This document shows, piece by piece, positions 51,774 through 59,327 of a stretch of DNA of 64,000 bases. The stretch is from Rhizobiales bacterium 62-17 (GTDB lineage: Bacteria; Pseudomonadota; Alphaproteobacteria; Rhizobiales; Beijerinckiaceae), in the NCBI GenBank assembly GCA_001898965.1, contig MKVW01000004.1, positions 273,598 through 337,597 on the forward strand, written 5' to 3'. The position numbers were made by a program, and so were the translations under genes. Under the pieces are notes generated by a model. That model was not told where the DNA came from. It made no database searches and worked only from the letters and a program-made list of their open reading frames with translations. The stretch's first letter is position 1; the number at the start of each line of letters is the position of its first letter.

Positions 51774-53099
51774 ATGCATGATTTTCACCTTTCCCGCCGG
51801 CGCTTTACCGCCCTCGCCGCAGGTACGACCGCTCTCTCGACCCTTCCGCTTGCCGGTGCTTTCGCCCAGGCGCCACGCGAAGTTGAAATCCGCGGCGGCC
51901 AGTTCAAGCCGGTCACCATCGCCGTCACCGATTTCCTCGGCGACGCCCAGCAGGGACCCGCCCTGAGCCAGGTGATGACCAACAATTTCCGTCGCTCGGT
52001 CTATCTGGCGCCGGTCGATTCGCGCAGCTTTAGCGAGAAGATCACCAATCCCGATCAGCCGCCGCAATGGGACGCCTGGCGCACCATCAACGCGCAATAT
52101 GTCGTCACCGGCCGCACGGGACGGGGCCCCGATGGCCGCATGCGCACCGAATTCCGCCTCTGGGATGTCACCAGCGGCCAGCAGGCGGCCGGCCAGCAGT
52201 TCGTCACCGATCCGAACAATTCGCGCCGCGTCGCCCATATCATTTCCGACGCCATCTTCTCGCGCATCACCGGCGAAAAGGGCTTCTTCGACACGCGCGT
52301 CGTCTTCGTCGACGAAACCGGACCGAAAGAACGCCGTCGCAAGCGCCTGGCCGTCATGGATCAGGATGGCGCCAATGTCCGCTATCTGACCCGCGGCGAA
52401 GATCTGGCTTTGACGCCGCGCTTCTCGCCCTCCTCCCAGGACGTCGCCTTCATGTCCTTCGGCAATGGCGATCCGAAAGTCACTTTACTCAATGTCGAGA
52501 CCAGCCAGCGTGAAGTGGTCGGCAACTTTCCCGGCATGACGTTCTCGCCGCGCTTCTCGCCCGACGGGCAGAAGATCATCATGTCGCTGACGTCGGGGTC
52601 ATCGACGAATATCTACGCCATGGATCTGCGCTCGCGCGCCACCACGCGCCTCACCGATACCAGCGGCATCGACACCTCGCCCTGCTATTCGCCCGATGGT
52701 AGCCAGATCGCCTTTGAAAGCGATCGCGGTGGCGGCCAGCAGATCTATGTCATGGGCGCCGGCGGCGGCAACGCGCGGCGCATCTCCTTCAGCCAGGGCG
52801 CGCGCTATTCGACGCCGGTCTGGTCGCCGAAGGGCGATCTCATCGCCTTCACCCGCCAGCGCGCCGGATCCTTCGGCATCGGCGTGATGCGGCCCGATGG
52901 CTCGGGCGAACGCATCATCACCGAGGGCTATCACAACGAAGGCCCGACCTTCGCCCCCAACGGCCTGTTCGTGATGTTCTTCCGCGATCCAGGCTCTGGC
53001 GCGAAAATCTTCATGGCCGACGTCACCGGCCGTGGCGAATTCCCCGTGCCGACACCAAGCTTCGCCTCCGACCCGTCCTGGGGTCCGCTGCTGAGCTGA
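51774..53099 (+). CDS. tolB: TolB, Tol-Pal system periplasmic beta-propeller protein
   Basis: A 441-residue protein with an N-terminal TolB domain (about 35-165) and a six-bladed propeller with repeated [15 protein letters not shown] blades. The signal sequence contains [13 protein letters not shown], a twin-arginine pattern, and ends near AFAQ, hinting at Tat export where enterobacterial TolB uses Sec. TolB normally shuttles between Pal and outer-membrane partners, but pal does not follow: the next unit is the FMN riboswitch and ribH. Confidence 0.97.
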   Translation: MHDFHLSRRRFTALAAGTTALSTLPLAGAFAQAPREVEIRGGQFKPVTIAVTDFLGDAQQGPALSQVMTNNFRRSVYLAPVDSRSFSEKITNPDQPPQWDAWRTINAQYVVTGRTGRGPDGRMRTEFRLWDVTSGQQAAGQQFVTDPNNSRRVAHIISDAIFSRITGEKGFFDTRVVFVDETGPKERRRKRLAVMDQDGANVRYLTRGEDLALTPRFSPSSQDVAFMSFGNGDPKVTLLNVETSQREVVGNFPGMTFSPRFSPDGQKIIMSLTSGSSTNIYAMDLRSRATTRLTDTSGIDTSPCYSPDGSQIAFESDRGGGQQIYVMGAGGGNARRISFSQGARYSTPVWSPKGDLIAFTRQRAGSFGIGVMRPDGSGERIITEGYHNEGPTFAPNGLFVMFFRDPGSGAKIFMADVTGRGEFPVPTPSFASDPSWGPLLS

Positions 53100-53190
53100 T
53101 CAGCCGCCTCCTGTTATTGCAGAACAGCCATGCGGGCGGCGCCCGCTGCCTGGCTTGTGCATCTGCACGTTCTTTGGCAAAGCTGCATCT

Positions 53191-53336
53191 GTTCTCAGGG
53201 CGGGGTGAAAATCCCTACCGGCGGTATGCGGCGTTGGCCGCGAGCCCGCGAGCGCCTTCCAGGGCATCTGCTCGGAAGGGTCAGCAGATCAGGTGTGACG
53301 CCTGAGCCGACGGTTACAGTCCGGATGAAAGAGAAC
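53191..53336 (+). ncRNA. FMN riboswitch (RFN element)
   Basis: Matches the RFN consensus: GGGCGGGGTGAAAATCCC, ACCGGCGGT, GAGCCCGCGAGCG, GCCGACGGTTACAGTCCGGATG, GAGAACGAGC. GTTCTC (53191-53196) pairs with GAGAAC (53331-53336) to close the aptamer. It senses flavin mononucleotide and should lower expression of the ribH2 gene 70 bases downstream when FMN is plentiful. Confidence 0.96.
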
Positions 53337-53374
53337 GAGCGGGCGACCTGAAGGGTCGTGGCCGCGCGTGATCG

Positions 53375-53400
53375 CCTTGGGTGACGTGTCGACCAAGGAG
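53375..53400 (+). promoter_or_regulatory. ribosome-site-sequestering hairpin of the FMN riboswitch
   Basis: CCTTGG (53375-53380) pairs with CCAAGG (53393-53398), which includes part of the AAGGAG ribosome site (53395-53400) of ribH2. There is no T-run, so control is probably at translation initiation. Confidence 0.6.
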
Positions 53401-53405
53401 ATCAT

Positions 53406-53840
53406 ATGACACACACCCGCTTTGCCTTCGTGAAAGCCAATTGGCACGCCGAGATCGTCAATCGTGCGCTCGACGGATTTCTCGAACTCATTCCTTCAAG
53501 CCAAGTCGATATCTTCGATGTGCCCGGCGCCTTCGAACTGCCCCTCGTCGCCCGCGACCTCGCCCTCTCAGGCAAATATGCCGCCGTGGCCGCCGCTGCC
53601 TTGATCGTCGATGGCGGCATCTATCGGCATGACTTCGTCGCCCGCACGGTGGTGGAAGGCCTGATGCGCGTCAGCCTCGATACCGGCGTGCCGATCCTCT
53701 CGGTCGCCCTGACACCGCACCATTTTCACGAAGGCAATCATCACGAGCGCATCTTCCGCGATCACTTCGTCGAAAAAGGCCGCGAAGCGGCGCGCGCCGC
53801 TCTCATGATCATGGAAACGCGCAAGGCTTTGGCGGCCTGA
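53406..53840 (+). CDS. ribH: 6,7-dimethyl-8-ribityllumazine synthase, type II (RibH2)
   Basis: Penultimate enzyme of riboflavin synthesis, joining 5-amino-6-ribitylaminouracil with 3,4-dihydroxy-2-butanone phosphate; 144 residues. FVKANWHAEIV, DVPGAFELPL, VDGGIYRHDFVA and LTPHHFHE are characteristic of the Brucella/Mesorhizobium RibH2 type, which forms decamers. The AAGGAG site is 5 bases upstream. It stands apart from other rib genes, under its own FMN riboswitch, and is convergent with the flavin reductase gene. Confidence 0.95.
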   Translation: MTHTRFAFVKANWHAEIVNRALDGFLELIPSSQVDIFDVPGAFELPLVARDLALSGKYAAVAAAALIVDGGIYRHDFVARTVVEGLMRVSLDTGVPILSVALTPHHFHEGNHHERIFRDHFVEKGREAARAALMIMETRKALAA

Positions 53841-53845
53841 AAGCT

Positions 53846-54400
53846 TCAGAAATAAAAGCTGTGTCGAGGATCTATCGTCTCATCCTCCAGCTTCGAAAAT
53901 CGTCCGGCCGCATAGAGCAACGGCCGGGCGCCATCGCTCACATGCACCGTCTTGATGTCGGCGATGATCAAACCATGCGAGACCGCATCGACGATTTCGG
54001 CGATGGCGCATTCGAAGCAGCAAAGCGCCGCTTCAAGCACCGGCGCGCCGCGGTAATCGCCCTCACGCCACACACCGATGGCGAAACGATCGACGTCCTT
54101 CGAACTGGCGAAACAGGCGGCGATGTTGGCTTGCTCTTGCGCCAAGACATTGACGACGAAATGGCCGGTCTCGCGCATCAGCGTGAAGCTCGGTCCACGC
54201 TGATTGACGCAAGCGATGAGGCGCGGCGGCTCTGCTGAGAGCGAGCACATGGCCGTGGCCGTTAAGCCTGCACGCCTATCTCCATGGCCGGTGGTCAACA
54301 CCGTCACGCCGCTGGCCCAGGCGCGCATGCCAGCCCGAAAGCCATCGAGATCGATCGCATCGAGCGGACGGCCGCTGGCAAGCACATGGCTGAAACTCAC
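53846..54400 (-). CDS. flavin reductase family protein (HpaC-like)
   Basis: A 184-residue NAD(P)H:flavin oxidoreductase that supplies reduced flavin to a partner monooxygenase. The core WASGVTVLTTGHGDRRAGLTA, SLSAEPPRLIACVNQ and FVVNVLAQEQ are diagnostic. The start is GTG, whose bases overlap the AraC regulator stop as GTGA, with GGAG upstream. This makes it the second gene of an araC-hpaC unit divergent from the HpaB-like hydroxylase, its likely partner. Confidence 0.92.
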   Translation of the reverse strand: MSFSHVLASGRPLDAIDLDGFRAGMRAWASGVTVLTTGHGDRRAGLTATAMCSLSAEPPRLIACVNQRGPSFTLMRETGHFVVNVLAQEQANIAACFASSKDVDRFAIGVWREGDYRGAPVLEAALCCFECAIAEIVDAVSHGLIIADIKTVHVSDGARPLLYAAGRFSKLEDETIDPRHSFYF

Positions 54401-55371
54401 GAAGACGGTCTCCGGCGGAGGGTTTGCGAGGGCGTCTCGCCGAAGCGCTCGGCATAGCTCTGCGCAAAGCGGCCGAGATGAGAGAAGCCGCATTCCAAGG
54501 CCACGGCCGTGACATTCTCGCGCGCCTCTTCGAGCAAAGCCGCCCGTGCCCGATCCAGCCGCAGATCGCGCGAAACCTGGCTCGGCGTGCGGCCGCGAAA
54601 GCGCTGAAAGCCTTCCTGCAAGGTGCGCTTGCTGACCCCAGAAAGCCGCGCCAATGTTGCCGTCGTCACGGCAACGCCGGGGCTGGCGCGCAGATGCCGC
54701 TCGGCCCGCCAAATATAATAGGGCACGGCGTGACTGCCCGTATCCTTGGCCGCGATCAGCCGATGCGGCAGCGCCGCCAGCACCACATCCAACACATCGT
54801 TCTCGCCGGCGCGGATCGCCGCCGACGGTTTGCAACGACCGCTGCCGTCGCTGGAACAATCGTCCAGGCGATCGAGCAATCGATGCACCGGTGTTGCAAA
54901 ACGTTCGGCCAGCAATCGATCCGGCGCGAATTCCACGACCTGCCCCGGAGCCACACCAACACGTGCGGCCAAACGGCTGCGTGGAATCTTGAGCAGGATT
55001 TGCTGCGCCTCCCGATCCCACAATTTCCGATAGGCCGTGTTCGGGTTCATGATGAAAGCCGAACCTGCCTCCAGCACCGTCTCGAAGCCTTCAGCCCGCA
55101 AGCCGACGCGGCCGCTGAGCGTAATCTGCAGCAGATAGAAATCGAGCGGCGGCGCCACGACCTCGGCCTCCGAGCCATAGCGCAGCAGGCTGATCGAGGT
55201 TTCGCCAAGGTTCAAAAGTTGATGGGCGAAATCGAGGCTCTCGCCATGCACCTCCAGCGCATGCCGCGCGAACACCCGGTCGAGGCACCGGCGCGCCACT
55301 TGGGCATCGCCCGTGCGCGTCATCGGCAGGCGCCGGCTCAAGGCATCTAGCTGTGGGATCGCCGGATTCAC
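54397..55371 (-). CDS. AraC family transcriptional regulator
   Basis: A 324-residue regulator. The N-terminal AraC-binding-like domain (LDFYLLQITLSGRVGL) senses an effector; the C-terminal double helix-turn-helix contains LARLSGVSKRTLQEGFQRF and CGFSHLGRFAQSYAERFGETPSQ. I choose the GTG at 55371 with GGAGC upstream; an ATG at 55323 and a TTG at 55449 are alternatives. It is divergent from the hydroxylase gene and probably activates it in response to the aromatic substrate. Confidence 0.9.
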   Translation of the reverse strand: MNPAIPQLDALSRRLPMTRTGDAQVARRCLDRVFARHALEVHGESLDFAHQLLNLGETSISLLRYGSEAEVVAPPLDFYLLQITLSGRVGLRAEGFETVLEAGSAFIMNPNTAYRKLWDREAQQILLKIPRSRLAARVGVAPGQVVEFAPDRLLAERFATPVHRLLDRLDDCSSDGSGRCKPSAAIRAGENDVLDVVLAALPHRLIAAKDTGSHAVPYYIWRAERHLRASPGVAVTTATLARLSGVSKRTLQEGFQRFRGRTPSQVSRDLRLDRARAALLEEARENVTAVALECGFSHLGRFAQSYAERFGETPSQTLRRRPSS

Positions 55372-55445
55372 CGGGCCGCTCCATCGTTCAATTTCAACAA
55401 GCTTAGCGCCGGCGGATCGCCCCTCAAAGGCCGAAAAAGCCCGCC

Positions 55446-55459
55446 CCAAACGGGTTTGG
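55446..55459. promoter_or_regulatory. palindrome, candidate AraC-family operator
   Basis: Perfect palindrome CCAAAC-GG-GTTTGG in the 175-base gap between the araC-type gene and the divergent hydroxylase gene. Position and symmetry suit a shared operator, although AraC proteins usually bind direct repeats. Confidence 0.35.
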
Positions 55460-55546
55460 CCGTTTCCTGCGCTTTACGGATAGCCCGAACCAGGCCCGTG
55501 CCGTCTCCTGGCCGGCAACAACCCCAGGCTTCAGGAGCCAAGAGCC

Positions 55547-57013
55547 ATGCTCAAGACCGGCAAGGATTATTTGGAACGGCTGCGCGACGGACGCACCGTC
55601 TATATCGGGCGCGAGCGCGTCAACGACGTCACCACCCACCCGGCCTTCGCCCAGGCCGCCCGCTCCTTCGCCGCCTTTTTCGACATGAAAGCCGATCCCG
55701 CCCGGCGCGAGGACATGTCCTACGAGGAAGACGGCGACCGCCATAGCCTTTACTACCTCAAGGCGCGCAGCAAGGACGACCTCGCAAGGCGCAGCACCGC
55801 CCATCGCCTGCTTGCCGAAGCCAATTATGGACTTCTCGGCCGCTCGCCGGACTATGTCTCGAGCTTCATCACCGGCATGAGCCTGAAGCCGGATTTCTTC
55901 GGCGCCTATGCGGACAATGTGACCAACTACTATCGCTTCATGCGCGACAACGACATTTTCGCCGCCCATGCGATCGTCTCGCCGCAGAGCGCCCGCGACC
56001 CCACTTTCTACCAGCAAAAGAACCTGCCCAATCCAAGTTGCCGGGTGATCCGCGAGGAGGATGACGGCATCGTCGTGCATGGCATGAAGATGCTCGCCAC
56101 CAGCGCGCCTGTCGCCGACGAGATCTGGATCGGCAACATCCTGCCGCTGGCACCAGAAGCCAAGGCGGAGTCGATCACCTTCGCCGTGCCCTGCAATGCG
56201 CCGGGCCTGTCACTCTGGTCGCGCAAGCCTTTCGCATCGCAGGCACAGAGCGAATTCGATGCGCCGTTGACCTGGCGTTTCGACGAGCCTGACGCCATGG
56301 TCATGTTCGACAATGTGAAGGTGCCTTGGGAACGGGTGTTCGTGCACGACGATCCGCATCGTTCGCGTGCACTTTACATCGAGACCGCCGCGCACTCCTA
56401 TGGCAATCACCACTCCAACGTGCGCCTGCAAGTGAAACTGCAAATGCTTGTGGGTCTCGCCAGCCGCATCGCGCAAGCCAACGGTGCAGACCAGGTGCCC
56501 GCCGTGCGCGAAACGCTCGGCCGCCTTGCCGCCCTCGAAGCGCTGTTGGAAGCCACCGTCGCCGGCCAGATCCAGGCCGCCGAGGAATGGCCGACACCAG
56601 GCTATCTCACGTTCAACCGGCGCATGATGTATGCGGCGCTCAACTGGGGCGTCGAGAATTACTCGGCCATCATCGACACCGTGCGCGAACTTTGCGGCGG
56701 CGGCGTACTGCAAATGCCCGCCGATCTCTCCATGCTCGATGATGAGGCGCTCGCGGAAACCTTCCATACCTATTGGCGCACGCCGCAAATGACGGCGCTC
56801 GACCGGATGAAACTGTTCAAACTGGCCTGGGATATGGTCGGCTCGGAACTCGCCGGTCGTCACCAGCAATATGAGAAATTCTTCCCCGGCGCGTCGTTCA
56901 TCGTGCGCAATCACAACTATCGCGAGGCGCCCTGGGAGAAATGGCACGCCACGGTCAATGACCTGCTGGCCCGCACCACCCAATCCGCTTCCGCCATCAC
57001 AGAACCCGTTTAG
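55547..57013 (+). CDS. 4-hydroxyphenylacetate 3-hydroxylase family oxygenase (HpaB-like)
   Basis: Reduced-flavin-dependent aromatic hydroxylase, 488 residues (acyl-CoA dehydrogenase-like fold). MLKTGKDYLERLRDGRTVYIGRERV, NAPGLSLWSRKPF and FDNVKVPWERVFVHDD are typical of HpaB/PvcC enzymes. AGGAGCC precedes the ATG. With the HpaC-like reductase it forms a two-component monooxygenase. Downstream genes for an AhpD-like protein and 3-hydroxyanthranilate dioxygenase suggest it hydroxylates an aminobenzoate-type ring rather than 4-hydroxyphenylacetate; this is inference. Confidence 0.9.
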   Translation: MLKTGKDYLERLRDGRTVYIGRERVNDVTTHPAFAQAARSFAAFFDMKADPARREDMSYEEDGDRHSLYYLKARSKDDLARRSTAHRLLAEANYGLLGRSPDYVSSFITGMSLKPDFFGAYADNVTNYYRFMRDNDIFAAHAIVSPQSARDPTFYQQKNLPNPSCRVIREEDDGIVVHGMKMLATSAPVADEIWIGNILPLAPEAKAESITFAVPCNAPGLSLWSRKPFASQAQSEFDAPLTWRFDEPDAMVMFDNVKVPWERVFVHDDPHRSRALYIETAAHSYGNHHSNVRLQVKLQMLVGLASRIAQANGADQVPAVRETLGRLAALEALLEATVAGQIQAAEEWPTPGYLTFNRRMMYAALNWGVENYSAIIDTVRELCGGGVLQMPADLSMLDDEALAETFHTYWRTPQMTALDRMKLFKLAWDMVGSELAGRHQQYEKFFPGASFIVRNHNYREAPWEKWHATVNDLLARTTQSASAITEPV

Positions 57014-57024
57014 AGGACACTACC

Positions 57025-57651
57025 ATGGCCCGTATCGAAATCGCCGACCGCAGCAAGCTACCGCGGGAATTCGACGAACGTTTCAACATCATCGAGCGTT
57101 CCAACGGCTATATTCCCAACAGCTATCTGCTGCTCGCACACCGCCCGCCGATCTTGAAGGCCCTGATGGACCTGTCGCAGGCCGTCATCCGCGACGAAGG
57201 CACGCTCGACCGCGGTTTCCGTTTCCTCGTCGCTTATATGTCGAGCCGCACGGCCGGCTGCCAGTTCTGCCAAGCGCACAACATTTCCAGCGCGTCACGC
57301 TGGGGCATCAGTGATGAAAAACTCAACGCCATCTGGGAATATGAAACGAGCGCCCTGTTCAACGAAGCCGAACGCGCCGCTTTCGATCTCGCCCGCGCCG
57401 CCTCGGTCGTGCCCAATGCGGTCACCGACGAGATTTTCGTCCGCCTGAAGAAACATTTCACGCCGGAACAGATCGTCGAAATGGTCTCGGTCATCGCCCT
57501 CTTCGGCTGGCAGAACCGACTGAACGACACGTTGCACACCGATCTCGATGCCCATACGCTCGACTGGGCCGCCGAATTTGGTCTGGCTGAAAAGACCGGC
57601 TGGGACCCGCAAGACCATCTCGGCCAATCCACCGAACCGGCACGAGGTTGA
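57025..57651 (+). CDS. carboxymuconolactone decarboxylase/AhpD-like family protein
   Basis: A 208-residue all-helical protein. The redox centre CQFCQAH (C-x2-C-x2-H) at about 77-83 matches AhpD-type alkylhydroperoxidases; the C-terminal half repeats the helical pattern without cysteines. It lies 11 bases after the hydroxylase and 1 base before the dioxygenase. It may remove peroxide leaked by the flavin hydroxylase or act on a ring-cleavage intermediate. Confidence 0.88.
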   Translation: MARIEIADRSKLPREFDERFNIIERSNGYIPNSYLLLAHRPPILKALMDLSQAVIRDEGTLDRGFRFLVAYMSSRTAGCQFCQAHNISSASRWGISDEKLNAIWEYETSALFNEAERAAFDLARAASVVPNAVTDEIFVRLKKHFTPEQIVEMVSVIALFGWQNRLNDTLHTDLDAHTLDWAAEFGLAEKTGWDPQDHLGQSTEPARG

Positions 57652-57652
57652 A

Positions 57653-58189
57653 ATGTCAGCAGCACCCGATGGCCCCAAAGCCTTCAACCTGATGAAGTGG
57701 ATCGCCGAAAATCCCGACAAGCTCAAACCGCCGCTCGGTGCCAAGACGATTTTCCGCGAGGATGATTTCATGGTCACGGTGGTCGGCGGCCCGAACGCCC
57801 GTACCGACTATCACGTCAATCCGACGGAAGAATTCTTCTTCCAGCTTCAGGGCGAGGTGAAGATCGGCCTCCAGCACGATGGCAAGCCCTACGATCTCGT
57901 CCTGCCGGAAGGCTCGATCTATCTGCTGCCCGCCAACGTGCCGCATGCACCGCAGCGCGGCCCCAATACGGTGGGCCTCATCATCGAACGCATCCGCAAG
58001 AGCGGATTGCTCGACACCCACCGCTGGTATTGCGAAGAGTGCAACAACGTCCTGTTCGAAAAGACCGTGCAGATCGAAATTCTCGAACGCGACATGCCGC
58101 CAATCTTCGATGCTTATTACGGCAATCCCGACAACCAGCTTTGCAAGGCCTGCGGCCACCACAATCCCGGCCGGCCGGCACGGGCTTGA
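57653..58189 (+). CDS. 3-hydroxyanthranilate 3,4-dioxygenase
   Basis: Fe(II) cupin enzyme that cleaves 3-hydroxyanthranilate to 2-amino-3-carboxymuconate semialdehyde, 178 residues. Iron ligands H54, E60 and H98 and substrate-binding arginines R50 and R102 all have the spacing known from the Ralstonia enzyme. The C-terminal rubredoxin-like cysteines are C127, C130, C164 and C167. It is the third gene of the hydroxylase unit. No kynurenine-pathway genes or ACMS decarboxylase are near, so its substrate may arise from anthranilate hydroxylation. Confidence 0.93.
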   Translation: MSAAPDGPKAFNLMKWIAENPDKLKPPLGAKTIFREDDFMVTVVGGPNARTDYHVNPTEEFFFQLQGEVKIGLQHDGKPYDLVLPEGSIYLLPANVPHAPQRGPNTVGLIIERIRKSGLLDTHRWYCEECNNVLFEKTVQIEILERDMPPIFDAYYGNPDNQLCKACGHHNPGRPARA

Positions 58190-58209
58190 AGCCCGCGCCT
58201 TCGGTTTCT

Positions 58210-59307
58210 TTAGGGAATCGCTGAAAGCACGATGAACACGGCAAAAATGCCGAGATGCACCACGCCTTGCAGCACCGTGGTGCGGCCCGTGCCCAGGGTG
58301 ATCGTGCTGACAAACAACGTCAGCACCAACAGCACCTGATGCGCCGGTGTCAGCCCGAGGGTGAGCTGCTTTTCCGCGAAAAGAGACACGAGCGTGACGA
58401 CCGGGATCGTCATGCCAATGCTGGCGAGGCCTGAGCCAAGGCTCAGATTTACGCTGTTCTGCAAACGGTTGACGATAGACGAACGGAACGCGGCGATGCC
58501 TTCCGGCAACAACACGACCGCAGCGATGACCACACCGACGAAAGCTTTCGGCAGACCAGCGGCAGCAATGGCATTGTCGAGCGGATAGGACAGAATTTTG
58601 GCGAGGAGAACGACAGCGACGAGGGAAATCGGCAGCAGAATGACGCTTGCCGCCGTCACCGAGCCCGAGGGCGCTGGAATTTCATCGTCAAGCGAATCCG
58701 ATTTCGCTTCCATGAAATAGTCGCGGTGGCGAATGGTCTGCACGAAAATGAACGCGCCGTAGAGAACCAGCGATACGGAGCCGACCGCCACCAGTTGAAC
58801 GGCCGAAAACTGCATCGGGCCGCCCGCTTCCGTGTAATTGGGCAACACTAGAACCAGAAATCCCAGGGTTCCAAGAACGGCCAGCGCCGAGGAAGCGGCG
58901 TGCAATTGAAAAGTCTGTTCGTGGTGCCGGCGCCCGCCGGCCACCAGACAGATGCCGATGACGCCGTTGAGCACGATCATCAAAGCGGAATAGACCGTGT
59001 CCCGCGCCACTGTCGCGGCGCCTTCGGCCGTCGACAGCATGATCGAAACGATCAGCGCCACTTCGATGATCGTCACGGCGGCGGCCAGGATGATCGATCC
59101 GAAAGGTTCGCCGACTTTCGCTGCCAGCACCTCCGCGTGATGCACCGAGGCGAAGACAGCAGCAGCGAGGAAGAGCGCCGCGACAGTGAGAACGATGGCC
59201 GACGTCTCCGAAGCGACGCCGGCGAGCTTGAGTGCGATGAGAATACCAGCGCCGACCGGGACGAGCCAGGACCAGACGGGAACGTGATCGTGATGAGCGT
59301 GTGCCAT
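58210..59307 (-). CDS. calcium/proton (or sodium/proton) antiporter, ChaA type
   Basis: A 365-residue inner-membrane cation exchanger with about 11 helices, matching E. coli ChaA in length. The CaCA alpha-repeats are GEPFGSIILAAAVTIIEVALI and, in the second half, VVLLPEGIAAFRSS with the acidic transport residues. A central acidic loop (SKSDSLDDE-like) and histidine-rich N terminus (MAHAHHDH) may sense cations. Convergent with the dioxygenase gene. Confidence 0.9.
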   Translation of the reverse strand: MAHAHHDHVPVWSWLVPVGAGILIALKLAGVASETSAIVLTVAALFLAAAVFASVHHAEVLAAKVGEPFGSIILAAAVTIIEVALIVSIMLSTAEGAATVARDTVYSALMIVLNGVIGICLVAGGRRHHEQTFQLHAASSALAVLGTLGFLVLVLPNYTEAGGPMQFSAVQLVAVGSVSLVLYGAFIFVQTIRHRDYFMEAKSDSLDDEIPAPSGSVTAASVILLPISLVAVVLLAKILSYPLDNAIAAAGLPKAFVGVVIAAVVLLPEGIAAFRSSIVNRLQNSVNLSLGSGLASIGMTIPVVTLVSLFAEKQLTLGLTPAHQVLLVLTLFVSTITLGTGRTTVLQGVVHLGIFAVFIVLSAIP

Positions 59308-59327
59308 GAGACCTGCTTCGTATCGAT

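Noticed and set aside
53846-55021. A 391-codon frame extending the flavin reductase upstream through the AraC gene
   Set aside because: Only the last 184 residues show flavin reductase motifs; the rest is an alternate frame of the AraC gene, and a GTG with a ribosome site and GTGA overlap explains the start.
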